From contig NZ_BMQB01000001.1 in assembly GCF_014647895.1 (NCBI RefSeq), positions 682,001 through 746,000 of the forward strand: 64,000 bases of DNA, read 5' to 3'. The notes beneath the pieces were generated by a model. That model was not told the DNA's origin. It did not search any database and was given only the letters and a program-made list of their open reading frames with translations. Position numbers and translations under genes: made by a program. This stretch comes from Pilimelia anulata (GTDB taxonomy: Bacteria > Actinomycetota > Actinomycetes > Mycobacteriales > Micromonosporaceae). Shown here piece by piece: positions 45,086 through 54,219 of this stretch. Each line of letters starts with the position of its first letter. Positions within the stretch are counted from its first letter, which is position 1.

Positions 45086-47616
45086 CCGCCCTGGAGATCC
45101 CCGAACTCGCCCTCGTCGTGCTCGTCGGCGCGTCCGGCTCGGGCAAGTCGACCTTCGCCCGCCGGCACTTCGCGCCGAGCGAGGTGCTGTCGTCCGACGC
45201 GTTCCGGCTGATGGTCGGCGACGACGAGAACGACCAGTCGGTGTCGGCCGCGGCGTTCGACGCGCTGCACCACGTCGCCGGGCACCGGCTGCGGCTGGGC
45301 CGGCTCACCGTGGTCGACGCGACGAACGTGCAGGCGCACGCGCGGGCCGCGCTGGTCCGGGTGGCGCGCGAGCACGACGTGCTGCCGGTGGCGATCGTGC
45401 TGGACGTACCGGAGGGGGTCTGCTGGGAGCGCACCCGGGCCCGCCCGGACCGGGACATCGGCCGGGCCGTCATCGCCCGGATGGACCGCGACCTGCGCCG
45501 GTCCGTGCGCGGGCTGGGCCGGGAGGGCTTCCGGACCGTGCACCTGCTGCGCGGCGTCGAGGGGGTCGACGCCGCGCGGATCGAGCGGCAGCGGCTGTAC
45601 AACGACCGGCGCGACCTGACCGGCCCGTTCGACGTCGTCGGCGACGTGCACGGCTGCCGCGCCGAGCTGGTGGCGCTGCTGGAGCGGCTGGGCTGGCGGG
45701 TCGCGTTCGACGAGGCGGGGCGGCCGGTCGACGCCGCGCACCCGCAGGGGCGCACGGCGGTGTTCGTCGGCGACCTGGTCGACCGCGGGCCCGACTCGCC
45801 CGGCGTGCTGCGGCTGGTCATGGGGATGGTGGCCGCGGGGCACGCGCTGTGCGTGCCGGGCAACCACGAGCAGAAGCTGCTGCGCAAGCTGCGCGGCCGC
45901 GGCGTGACGGTCAGCCACGGGCTCGCCGAGACGCTGGCGCAGCTCGACGCCGAGCCGCCGGGGTTCACCGCCGGCGTGGCCGCCTTCATCGACGGGCTGA
46001 TCAGCCACTACGTCCTCGACGGCGGCCGGCTGGTGGTCGCGCACGCCGGGCTGAAGGAGGCGTACCACGGGCGGGCGTCGGCCCGGGTCCGCGCGTTCGC
46101 CCTGTACGGCGAGACCACCGGCGAGACCGACGAGTACGGGCTGCCCGTCCGCTACCCGTGGGCGGACGAGTACCGGGGCGCCGCCGCCGTCGTCTACGGC
46201 CACGTCCCCACGCCCGAACCGGAGTGGGTCAACAACACCCTGTGCCTGGACACCGGCTGCGTCTTCGGCGGCGCGCTGACCGCGCTGCGCTGGCCGGAGC
46301 GGGAGCTGGTCGCGGTACCGGCGGCGCGCGAGTACTACGCCCCGGTCAAGCCGCTGCGCCCGGCCGAGCCGGCGCGCGACGCCACCACCCTCGACCTCAC
46401 CGACGTCGCCGGGCGGCGGCACCTCGACACCGGGTACGGGCCGGTCACGGTCGCCGCCGAGAACGCCGCCGCGGCGCTGGAGGTGATGAGCCGGTTCGCG
46501 ATCGACCCGCGCTGGCTGGTCTGGCTGCCGCCGACGATGGCGCCGTCGTCGAGCGCCACGGTCGACGGGTACCTGGAGCACCCCCAGCAGGCCCTCGACG
46601 ACTACCGCCGGGCCGGCGTCGCGCGGGTGGTCTGCGAGGAGAAGCACATGGGCTCGCGCGCGGTACTGCTGGTCCACCGCGACGCCGACGCCCCGCCCGG
46701 CCGGTTCGGCGAGGGCGGGGGAGCGGTCTGGACCCGGACCGGCCGGCCGTTCTTCGCCGACCCCGCGGCCAACGCCGCGCTGCTGGCCGACGCCCGGACC
46801 GCCGCCGAGAAGGCCGGGCTGTTCGCCGAGCACGGCGACTGGCTGCTGCTCGACGGCGAGCTGCTGCCCTGGTCGGCGAAGGCCGGCGAGCTGATCCGGA
46901 CCCGGTTCGCCAACGTCGCCGCCGCCGGCCGGGCCGCCCTGCCCGCGGCCCTGGACCTGCTCGACGCCGCCGCGGCCCGCGGGCTCGACGTCGCCGACCT
47001 GCGCGGCCGGCTGGCCGCCCGGCGCGAGCACGTGGACCGGTACACCGCCGCGTACCGGGCGTACGTCCGGCCGACCGCCGGGCTGGACGGGGTGACACTG
47101 GCGCCGTTCGCGCTGCTGGCCAGCGCCGCCGGCGCGCACACCGACCGGGACCACGGCTGGCACCTGGCGGTCGCCGACCGGCTCGTCGCGGCCGACCCGG
47201 GCCGGTTCACCCCGACCCGCCGCCTGGTCGCGGACACCGGCGACCCCGCCTCCGTCGCCGCCGCGACCGACTGGTGGACCGACCTCACCGCCGCCGGGGG
47301 CGAGGGCATGGTGGTCAAGCCGTACGCCGGCCCGGCCGCCGCCGACGCGCGCGGCCGGCTGCACCAGCCGGGGATCAAGTGCCGCGGCCGGGAGTACCTG
47401 CGGCTGATCTACGGCCCCGACTACACCGAGCCGGACCGCCTCGCCGCCCGCCGCGACCGCAACCTCGGCCGCAAGCGCGGCCTGGCGCTGCGCGAGCACA
47501 AGTTGGGCCTGGCGGCGCTGGACCGGCTGGCCGCCGGCGAGCCGCTCTGGCGGGTGCACGAGCCGGTCTTCGCCGTACTGGCCGCCGAGTCCGAGCCGGT
47601 CGACCCGCGCCTGTGA
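45082..47616 (+). CDS. pnkp: Pnkp: polynucleotide kinase-phosphatase-ligase of RNA repair
   Basis: 844 residues with the three catalytic modules in order. Kinase: P-loop G16-ASGSGKS (K22, S23). Phosphatase: binuclear metallophosphoesterase with GD188-VH190-GC, GDLVDRGPDS and GNHE. Ligase/adenylyltransferase: K521 in EEKHMGSRA as the AMP-bound lysine. It heals both ends of cleaved tRNA or other RNA, then, with Hen1, seals them. The operon hen1-pnkp is the established bacterial RNA-repair pair; no toxin gene is adjacent. Confidence 0.95.
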   Translation: MTALEIPELALVVLVGASGSGKSTFARRHFAPSEVLSSDAFRLMVGDDENDQSVSAAAFDALHHVAGHRLRLGRLTVVDATNVQAHARAALVRVAREHDVLPVAIVLDVPEGVCWERTRARPDRDIGRAVIARMDRDLRRSVRGLGREGFRTVHLLRGVEGVDAARIERQRLYNDRRDLTGPFDVVGDVHGCRAELVALLERLGWRVAFDEAGRPVDAAHPQGRTAVFVGDLVDRGPDSPGVLRLVMGMVAAGHALCVPGNHEQKLLRKLRGRGVTVSHGLAETLAQLDAEPPGFTAGVAAFIDGLISHYVLDGGRLVVAHAGLKEAYHGRASARVRAFALYGETTGETDEYGLPVRYPWADEYRGAAAVVYGHVPTPEPEWVNNTLCLDTGCVFGGALTALRWPERELVAVPAAREYYAPVKPLRPAEPARDATTLDLTDVAGRRHLDTGYGPVTVAAENAAAALEVMSRFAIDPRWLVWLPPTMAPSSSATVDGYLEHPQQALDDYRRAGVARVVCEEKHMGSRAVLLVHRDADAPPGRFGEGGGAVWTRTGRPFFADPAANAALLADARTAAEKAGLFAEHGDWLLLDGELLPWSAKAGELIRTRFANVAAAGRAALPAALDLLDAAAARGLDVADLRGRLAARREHVDRYTAAYRAYVRPTAGLDGVTLAPFALLASAAGAHTDRDHGWHLAVADRLVAADPGRFTPTRRLVADTGDPASVAAATDWWTDLTAAGGEGMVVKPYAGPAAADARGRLHQPGIKCRGREYLRLIYGPDYTEPDRLAARRDRNLGRKRGLALREHKLGLAALDRLAAGEPLWRVHEPVFAVLAAESEPVDPRL

Positions 47617-47707
47617 CCCCGTTCCCGGGATATCCGCAGCCGGGACACAGCCGGCCCCGGGCGGCGTGGCCTAGCCTGGGCGGCAGCCGCGGACCGGGAG
47701 GTACGGA

Positions 47708-47878
47708 GTGGGTGGGTTCATCAAGCGATTGCTGCTGTCGGCGCTCGCCGGCAGGTTGCAGCGGGCCGCGTACCGGCGCGGCGGGCACCCGGCGGTGGGC
47801 GGCCTGCTGCGCGCGGCCGAGCGCCACCTGTCCGCCCGCGCCCGCGGCCACGGGCACTACCGCCGCCGGCGCTGGTGA
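47708..47878 (+). CDS. Small basic protein of 56 residues
   Basis: GTG 47708 has a perfect GGGAGG 6 bases upstream. The product (VGGFIKRLLLSALAGRLQRAAYRRGG, then basic to RRRRW) is an amphipathic, very basic helix-rich peptide ending in Arg-Arg-Trp. It could bind membrane or nucleic acid. Family not recognised; supported by its ribosome binding site and biased codons. Confidence 0.5.
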   Translation: MGGFIKRLLLSALAGRLQRAAYRRGGHPAVGGLLRAAERHLSARARGHGHYRRRRW

Positions 47879-47881
47879 CCC

Positions 47882-48091
47882 TCAGCGGGTGAGGACCGCC
47901 GCCGGGTCGCCGGCGTGGCGGACGTTCTCGATCCGTGTCGCCCGCACGGCCCAGCCGGCGCCGGCGCGGACCAGCCCGACGCCGTACCGGTTGGTCGGCA
48001 GCGCGTCCACCACCTCGACCCGGTCGCGCGGCTCGGCGGCCGCGTCGGCGGGGTCCGCGGCGACCAGGGCAATCCCATCGGTGACGTCCAT
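47882..48091 (-). CDS. Short ORF, possibly a C-terminal fragment
   Basis: 69 residues from ATG 48091 (MDVTDGIALVAADPADAA), with a domain-like end YGVGLVRAGAGWAVRATRIENV. No ribosome binding site precedes the ATG, and the frame stays open upstream through the divergent VOC gene. It may be the remains of a longer gene. Convergent with the small basic gene, 3 bases from its stop. Confidence 0.3.
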   Translation of the reverse strand: MDVTDGIALVAADPADAAAEPRDRVEVVDALPTNRYGVGLVRAGAGWAVRATRIENVRHAGDPAAVLTR

Positions 48092-48160
48092 GCGCTGTTC
48101 GAGGAGCCGGATTTCCGCGCGCCGCCCCGCGCGGCCGGGCGCGGTACGAGACTGGGAGCC

Positions 48161-48556
48161 ATGAGCGACACCCACGTCTGGCCCGCGCTGCGCGCCGCCG
48201 ACGCCCGCGCCCTGATCGCCTTCCTCACCGCCGCGTTCGGCTTCACCGAGGCCGTCGTGTACGGCGAGGGCGACCGCGTCGACCACGCCGAGCTGGCCTG
48301 GCCGCCCGGCGGCGGGGTCATGCTCGGCAGCGCCCGCGGCGGCCCGGACGACCCGTGGCCGCTGCCGCCGGGCTCGGCCGGCACGTACCTGGTCACCGCC
48401 GACCCGGACGCCCTGTACGCCAGGGCGGTCGCCGCCGGCGCCACGATCGTGCGGGCCGTGCACGACACCGACCACGGCTCCCGCGACTTCATCGCCCGCG
48501 ACCCGGAGGGCAACCTGTGGGGCTTCGGCACGTACGGCGGCGCCCCGCGCACCTGA
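48161..48556 (+). CDS. VOC-superfamily (glyoxalase/bleomycin-resistance-like) protein
   Basis: 131 residues from ATG 48161 with GGGAG upstream. Paired beta-alpha-beta-beta-beta units: WPALRAADARALIAFLTAAFGFTEA, then DPEGNLWGFGTYGG at the end, as in PhnB/YerK-type glyoxalase-like proteins. Candidate metal ligand positions are H in DHAELAW and E in DPEGN. Substrate unknown. Confidence 0.8.
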   Translation: MSDTHVWPALRAADARALIAFLTAAFGFTEAVVYGEGDRVDHAELAWPPGGGVMLGSARGGPDDPWPLPPGSAGTYLVTADPDALYARAVAAGATIVRAVHDTDHGSRDFIARDPEGNLWGFGTYGGAPRT

Positions 48557-48710
48557 CCCGCCCGCCCGGCGCGGGTGACCTTGACGGGTTGCCGACCGAA
48601 CTGTCGACATCGCCGCGACGCGTGATCGAATGTGAACGGTCGCCATCGTCAAGGTGTGGAGGCAGGATCGTGGACCCGTCGACCCCGGCGCCCCCGTGCG
48701 GGCGGGCGTA

Positions 48711-49232
48711 GTGCGCGAACTGTCCCGCGACGCGTTCGTCGACCTGCTCACCGGCATCCGGTCGTCCTGGGCCCACTTCGAGCAGCGCGACTCGTACGGC
48801 GCCCCCGACGACCTCGCCGAGATCCGCCGCTGGCGCCGCGGCGCGCCCACCGACCCGTCGTACTACGCCGACTACGCCGCGATGCTCGCCCGGCTCGCCG
48901 GCCGCGGCCGCAGCCTGCGCCGCCTCAAGGTCGTCTCGGAGCCGCTGAGCGAGTACCACCGCTGGATCCGCTCGATGATCGCGCCGATCATCGAGGCCGG
49001 CGAGGCGACCCGCTGGCTGCCCCGGCGCGCGGTGCTGGGCCACCGGCTGCCGGCGACCGACTACTACCTGCTGGACGGCAGCAGCGTCGTCCTGCTCGAC
49101 TTCGACGGCGACGGGCGGCTGCTGTCCCGGCTGCTCACCACGGAGCCGGGGGTGGTCCGCGCGTGCGCGGCGGCGTTCGAGGAGTGCTGGGTGTTGGGCG
49201 CCGGCCTGACCGGCGCCGCCGTCGCCGGCTAG
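48711..49232 (+). CDS. DUF6879 family protein
   Basis: About 173 residues if GTG 48711 is the start (GTG 48654 would add 19). LTGIRSSWAHFEQRDSYGAP, SLRRLKVVSEPLSEYHRWI and ATDYYLLDGSSVVLLDFDGDGR are hallmarks of DUF6879, an actinobacterial family that often sits next to XRE regulators in small signalling pairs. No XRE gene is adjacent here. Function unknown. Confidence 0.7.
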   Translation: MRELSRDAFVDLLTGIRSSWAHFEQRDSYGAPDDLAEIRRWRRGAPTDPSYYADYAAMLARLAGRGRSLRRLKVVSEPLSEYHRWIRSMIAPIIEAGEATRWLPRRAVLGHRLPATDYYLLDGSSVVLLDFDGDGRLLSRLLTTEPGVVRACAAAFEECWVLGAGLTGAAVAG

Positions 49233-49297
49233 CCCGGCCGGGTCCCGGCGCGGCCGGATCGTCGCCCGGTACGGTGGCCGGGACAGGGGGGTGCCGG

Positions 49298-49666
49298 ATG
49301 GTCGAGATGTGGGACAACCCGGCCTGCTCGAAGTGCGCCGCCGCGCGCACCGAGCTGGCCGCCGCCGGGGTGCCGGTGGCGCTGCGGCCGTACCTCGACG
49401 CGCCGCCCACCCCGGCCGAGCTGGCCGCGGTACTGGATCGGCTCGGCGTGCGACCGTGGGACGTCTGCCGGCTCGGCGAGCCGGTCGCCGCCGAGCTGGG
49501 CCTGGCCGCCCGGGGCCGGACGCCGGCCGACGTACCGGGGTGGATCGAGGCGATGGCGGCGCACCCGGAGCTGATCCAGCGGCCGATCCTGCTCACCGAC
49601 GACGGCGGCGCGGTCGTGGCCCGCACGCCGGGGGCGATCGCCGAGGCGATCCGCCGCACCCGCTGA
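49298..49666 (+). CDS. ArsC/Spx-family thioredoxin-fold protein
   Basis: 122 residues. WDNPACSKCAAARTEL gives a CxxC at the N-terminus of helix 1, then the ArsC region QRPILLTDDGGAVVAR with the substrate-binding Arg. The family reduces arsenate with glutathione-like thiols, but actinobacterial members are often orphan. No arsenic genes are near. RBS GGGGGG before ATG 49298. Confidence 0.75.
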   Translation: MVEMWDNPACSKCAAARTELAAAGVPVALRPYLDAPPTPAELAAVLDRLGVRPWDVCRLGEPVAAELGLAARGRTPADVPGWIEAMAAHPELIQRPILLTDDGGAVVARTPGAIAEAIRRTR

Positions 49667-49854
49667 CACGCGGGTGCGACGCCCGCCGGGCGACCCCCGG
49701 GGCGCAGCGGGAGCCGGCACCGCCCGCCGCACGAGTGGTCGGCGGCGCGCTCGCGGCCCGCGGGGACTCCCGCGCGGGAACGCATCCACCTATTCCGGGC
49801 GGGAACGCGTCCGCCGCCCGGCGTCGGGTGACGCGGGCGGCGGAGGGGGTGGGG

Positions 49855-50244
49855 TCAGCGGACGAACAGGTGGTCGCCGCCGGCGTTGCCGACGCAGCTG
49901 AAGCTCAGCCAGACCCGGTTGTCCAGGCCGGCCCGGCCGGTGTCGGCGCACTCGGTGCCGCGCGGCGCGGTGTACAGGTGGGTCCAGGACTGGCGCAGGC
50001 CGCTGGCCGGGGCGTGGTTGACCAGCAGGATGTGGCCGGCGATGCCGGCGTGGATGTCGTACGTCACCCACAGGCCGGCGGCGCGGCCGGCGTCGCCGAG
50101 CGCCTCGGTGCGGGTGTGCGAGCTGCGGGTGCCGAGCGGCGACTCCTGCACGACCGTGGCGGCGGCGGGAGCCGGCACCGCGACGGCGGCGGTGGCGGCG
50201 ACGGCCCCGGCGACGAGCGACTGGACCATCGTGGCGACCTTCAT
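49855..50244 (-). CDS. Small secreted protein
   Basis: 129 residues: signal peptide (MKVATMVQSLVAGAVAATAAVAVPAPAAA) and a mature part of about 100 residues with two cysteines (ECADTG, FSCVGN) likely bridged. Beta-rich, ending in DHLFVR. Not recognised; resembles small extracellular proteins such as protease inhibitors or lectins only in general form. Confidence 0.6.
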   Translation of the reverse strand: MKVATMVQSLVAGAVAATAAVAVPAPAAATVVQESPLGTRSSHTRTEALGDAGRAAGLWVTYDIHAGIAGHILLVNHAPASGLRQSWTHLYTAPRGTECADTGRAGLDNRVWLSFSCVGNAGGDHLFVR

Positions 50245-50663
50245 GGTTCGTCCTCCCCAAGACGATTGCGATGACCGCCGCGAGCGCGGCGGGCACGGAA
50301 ATTCCCCGTTACCGGAGTCCCATTTCTCCGGTGGCCGTTGTGTTATTCACCCGTCCGGGTGAACCAGCCATGGGGAACCATAGTGCAATCCACGATGGAG
50401 GGGGGCGGCGTCGATTATCGGTATCCAGCGGTGGCGATCGATTTACCCTGGTGGCGCGATTCCGGGCCCGATCCCGAGCGGCGCAGCTCACACGAGCGAC
50501 AGTTGTCGATCCGCCGGTCCGGTTCCGCGTTTCCGCAGGTCAGAGCCGCTATGTTGGGCCGATTGAGAGCGCTGCCACAGGGCGGCCGGAATCGGTGTGA
50601 CCCCGCTCGCACGACCGTCCGGATGGGACGCCGACGGAAAGCCAATGCGAACCGCGGGTGTCC
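50245..50663. other. 419-base gap with two dyads
   Basis: No gene supported. ACCGGAG/CTCCGGT (50311-50332) is a 7-bp hairpin. TTCACCC-gtcc-GGGTGAA (50346-50363) is a perfect 7-bp dyad and a good candidate operator, about 100 bases upstream of the secreted-protein start. GC is lower than in flanking genes. Confidence 0.45.
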
Positions 50664-52166
50664 TCAGGAATTCCGCCAGGTGCGGCCCGCCCGGGCGATG
50701 AGCCGATCGGCGTCGGTCGGACCCCAGGAGGCGGCCTCGTACGTCGGAATGGGTCGGTCGTCATCCGCCCAACGGCTGATGATCGGGTCCACGATGCGCC
50801 AGCACTGGGCGACCTCGTCCGAGCGGATGAACAGCGTCGGGTCGCCGACCAGCGCGTCGAGCAGCAGCCGCTCGTACGCCTCCGGGGACTCCTCGCGGAA
50901 CGTGTCGCCGTACGAGAAGTCCATCGACGCCGAGCGGACCCGGAACGCGTGGCCGGGCACCTTCGCGCCGAACCGCAGGGTGATCCCCTCGTCGGGCTGG
51001 ATCCGCAGGATCAGCGCGTCCGGCTCCATCTCCTGCACCTGCGCCGCGGCGATCGGCAGGTGCGGCGGGCGCTGGAACTGGAGCACGACCTCGGTCACCC
51101 GGCTGGGCATCCGCTTGCCGGTGCGGACGTAGAACGGGACGCCGGCCCAGCGCCAGTTCTCCACGTCGAGGCGCAGCGCGGAGTACGTCTCGGTCCGCGA
51201 CAGCGGGTCGACGCCCTCCTCCTCGCGGTAGCCGGGCATCAGCTCGAACCGGGTGCCGCCGCGGGTGTACTGGCCGCGCACGGCGATCTCGTCGATGTCG
51301 GCGGCCGTGGGCAGCCGGATCGACTGGAGCAGCTTGACCTTCTCGTTGCGGATCGACTCGGCCGAGAACGACGCCGGCGGCTCCATCAGCGCGAGCGCGA
51401 GCACCTGCAGGACGTGGTTCTGCACGATGTCGCGCATCGCGCCGGCGTGCTCGTAGAAGCTGCCCCGGGTCCCGACGCCGAGCGTCTCGGCCACGGTGAT
51501 CTGCACGTGGTCGACCCAGGAGCGGTTCCAGATCGGCTGGAAGATCGAGTTGGCGAAGCGCAGGGCGAGGACGTTCTGCACGGTGTTCTTGCCCAGGTAG
51601 TGGTCGATCCGGAACACCCGGGACTCGTCGAACGCGGCGTGCACGGTCGCGTCGAGCTGCCGGGCGCTGGCCTCGTGGTGCCCGTACGGCTTCTCGATCA
51701 CGACTCGGGCGAACGCCCCCGGCGCCTCGGCGTTCAGGCCCGCCCCGGCCAGCCCGTTGATGATCTTCGGGAACGCCTGCGGCGGCGTGGCCAGGTAGAA
51801 CAGCCGGCTGCCGGCGGTCCCGCGCTGCTCGTCGAGGTCGGCCAGCACGCCGGCCAGCCTCCGGTACGTCGCCGGGTCGTCGTAGCCGCCGCTGACGTAC
51901 CGGATGCCCTGGTGCAGCGGCGGCAGCGCCGACAGGTCGGCGCCGTCGAAGGCGCGGGCGGCGAACCCGGGGTCGTCCAGGGCCGACCGGGCCACCCCGA
52001 CCACGGCGAACCGCTTGTCCAGCCGCTTGTGCCGGGCGAGGTTGAGCACGGCGGGGACCAGCTTGCGCCGGGTCAGGTCGCCGGACGCGCCGAAGATCAC
52101 GAGGGTGGCCGGCGGGGCGCTGCGGTCGTCGGCGAACGCGGGGAGGGAGGCGTCAGCGGCGGTCAT
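50664..52166 (-). CDS. zwf: Glucose-6-phosphate 1-dehydrogenase
   Basis: 500 residues. NADP-binding GASGDLTRRKLVPA at the N-terminus, substrate motif RIDHYLGK with catalytic His, and VIEKPYG. The family is complete from end to end. It opens the oxidative pentose-phosphate pathway and makes NADPH. No opcA, tal or tkt gene follows, unlike the typical actinobacterial cluster, so this may be a second, stand-alone copy. Confidence 0.95.
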   Translation of the reverse strand: MTAADASLPAFADDRSAPPATLVIFGASGDLTRRKLVPAVLNLARHKRLDKRFAVVGVARSALDDPGFAARAFDGADLSALPPLHQGIRYVSGGYDDPATYRRLAGVLADLDEQRGTAGSRLFYLATPPQAFPKIINGLAGAGLNAEAPGAFARVVIEKPYGHHEASARQLDATVHAAFDESRVFRIDHYLGKNTVQNVLALRFANSIFQPIWNRSWVDHVQITVAETLGVGTRGSFYEHAGAMRDIVQNHVLQVLALALMEPPASFSAESIRNEKVKLLQSIRLPTAADIDEIAVRGQYTRGGTRFELMPGYREEEGVDPLSRTETYSALRLDVENWRWAGVPFYVRTGKRMPSRVTEVVLQFQRPPHLPIAAAQVQEMEPDALILRIQPDEGITLRFGAKVPGHAFRVRSASMDFSYGDTFREESPEAYERLLLDALVGDPTLFIRSDEVAQCWRIVDPIISRWADDDRPIPTYEAASWGPTDADRLIARAGRTWRNS

Positions 52167-52463
52167 GGCCCGAGACTATCCGGGCTCCGGTCCGGCCGGG
52201 CGCGGTCGCGCGCTACGGACCAGCCTCCCCGCCCGCCCCCACGCACCCCGCGCCGCCGGCCCTCCCGAACCTGCCCTTTCAGCCCGGCGCCCGCGAACCC
52301 CCTGCCCTTCGCGGGTGCCGCCGCCACCGTCCGCGCCGCCGGCCCCCGCACCCCCGGGCCCCGCGCTGCCGGCGCGCCCGCGGCGCCGTTGGTGATCATG
52401 GTGGGAGAGACCTCGTGAGGGCGCTGAGAGGTGTCTCAGCTCTTGATGGGGGCTCGGCCGGGG

Positions 52464-54146
52464 TCAGCGGCGGCGGGTGCAGACGGGGGCGGCGGGGGAG
52501 ATGGCGTCGGTCGCGTAGACGACGGCGATCGTGAAGCAGTAGCCGGTGCCGGGGCGCAGGCCGTGCACCGTGTAGCGGGTGGCGCCCGGCGGCAGGGAGC
52601 CGAACGGCGCGCTGGGCCCGCCGCGCCGCCCGCCGGCGACCAGCACCGGTCCCTGCGCGCCGGTCGGGTACGACCAGGTCAGGAGCACGCTGTCGGCCCG
52701 GTCCACGAGCCGCACCCCGCCGGGCGGCGGCAGCGCCGCACCGGGCACCGCGGTACCGGCGTTCGGCGACCCGGCTCCCGGCCCGCCGGTACCCGGCCCG
52801 CCGGCACCCGGAGTTCCGCTGCCGGGCCGCCCGGAGGGAGCCCCGGTGCCCGCCGGCGCGTTCCCGGTCGGGGCGCCGCTGACCGGGGAGGCGCCAGCGC
52901 CCGGCGTACCCGCCGTCGGGACGGCCGAGCCGGGCGGGGGCGAGCGGTCGAGGTAGTGCACGGCGCCCGCGCCGAGCGCGGCGGCGACCAGGGCGACACC
53001 GCCGTACAGCAGCGGCGTCCGCAGCCGCGCGCTCCCGCCGCTGCGCCACCCGCTGTACGGGTCCGGGGCGTCGTCGACGGTCATGCGCCGCACCGGGGCA
53101 ACGGGGGAGCGGGGGCCGGGCGGCAGCGCGCCGACACCGGACGGTCCGGCCAACGGCACCGCGGGGGTATGAGCCGCCGGGGGAGGAGCGGCGTCGCCGG
53201 GCCGGCGGGGAAGCGGGTAGCCGGGCGGGACGTACAGGCGCGCGTCGCCCCCGCTGTCCGGTTCGGCCACATCGACCTCGACCCGGCCGGCGAGTGCGGG
53301 CGGACCGGGCTCCCGCAGCGGTCCGCCGTGCGCCCCGACGCCCGCCGGATCCGGGCCGTTCCACCCGCCACCGGCCGGCGCCGACCGCGGGCTCACCCCG
53401 GTGCCGGACGCATCGGTACCCCGATCGGCCACCCGCGACGGCGAGGGTTTCGGCGGTGGCTTCGAGCCGGTCGACGACCCGGCGGCCCGCGAATCGGCGC
53501 CCGTGGCCGCCGCACCCCCGGCCACCGGACCCACCCATGGCCCGTCCGGGGCGGGGCCGGTCCTGTCCGGGCGGGGCTCGCCGACGACCGAAGCGGGCGG
53601 AACCACCGCGGGAACCGGCCCACCCGCCGCCGGACCCGACCCGGGCACATCGGAATCGGGTTCGCGGGCGTCGCCGCTCGGTGGGTTCGCGCGCACCGCC
53701 GCCAGGCGCTCGACCGCCGCCGCCGTCTCCGCCGCGCCCGCCCCGTGCCGGGCCGTCAGCGCCGCCACGACCGCCTCGTACTGGCGGATCGCCGCCGCCC
53801 GCCGCCCGTCCGCGTGCAGCGCCTCGGCCAGCGTCGTCGCGCACCGGACCCGCCGCGGGTCCGCCGGCCCGCCCTCCTGCGCCGCTACGTCGCCGGCGTA
53901 CCGGGCCCAGGCGCAGGCGAAGCCGGGCTGGCCCGCGGCGGTGAGCAGGGCGGCGTACCGGTCGGCGGCGTCGATGAGGGCGTCCGGCCCGGTGGCCGGG
54001 TCGGACAGCACGCGCTCCAGCTCGTCGCGCGCGGCGACAGCCGCCGGTTCATCTCGCGCGCCAGCGGCCGCCGGCGGGTCGCCGGCGGCGTCGGGTGCGG
54101 CGGCGGGCCCGGCCGGGCATCCGTCCGCGTCCACGTTCCCCGTCAC
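52464..54146 (-). CDS. Membrane protein with C-terminal fibronectin-III-like domain
   Basis: About 560 residues (GTG 54146; an in-frame TTG 54182 is less likely). N-terminal 150 residues are helical and resemble a TPR pair (CAWARYAGDVAAQEG, RCATTLAEALHADGRRAAAIRQYEAVVAAL). A long Pro/Gly/Ala-rich stretch follows, then one transmembrane helix (LLYGGVALVAAALGAGAVHYL), a second Pro/Gly linker, and a FnIII-like domain (VLLTWSYPTGA, YTVHGLRPGTGYCFTIAVVY). Probably an envelope protein; function unknown. Confidence 0.65.
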   Translation of the reverse strand: MTGNVDADGCPAGPAAAPDAAGDPPAAAGARDEPAAVAARDELERVLSDPATGPDALIDAADRYAALLTAAGQPGFACAWARYAGDVAAQEGGPADPRRVRCATTLAEALHADGRRAAAIRQYEAVVAALTARHGAGAAETAAAVERLAAVRANPPSGDAREPDSDVPGSGPAAGGPVPAVVPPASVVGEPRPDRTGPAPDGPWVGPVAGGAAATGADSRAAGSSTGSKPPPKPSPSRVADRGTDASGTGVSPRSAPAGGGWNGPDPAGVGAHGGPLREPGPPALAGRVEVDVAEPDSGGDARLYVPPGYPLPRRPGDAAPPPAAHTPAVPLAGPSGVGALPPGPRSPVAPVRRMTVDDAPDPYSGWRSGGSARLRTPLLYGGVALVAAALGAGAVHYLDRSPPPGSAVPTAGTPGAGASPVSGAPTGNAPAGTGAPSGRPGSGTPGAGGPGTGGPGAGSPNAGTAVPGAALPPPGGVRLVDRADSVLLTWSYPTGAQGPVLVAGGRRGGPSAPFGSLPPGATRYTVHGLRPGTGYCFTIAVVYATDAISPAAPVCTRRR

Positions 54147-54219
54147 GCACCCATAGTGGTCGCTCGCCGAGGGCCGCGACAAGGCCGACCGGTGCCGGGG
54201 GAGCGGCCCCGGCGTCCGG

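Noticed and set aside
52167..52463. Pro/Ala-rich open frames in the gap beyond zwf
   Set aside because: C-rich DNA gives Pro/Ala/Arg strings in every frame; no start signal or pattern. I see nothing in this gap.
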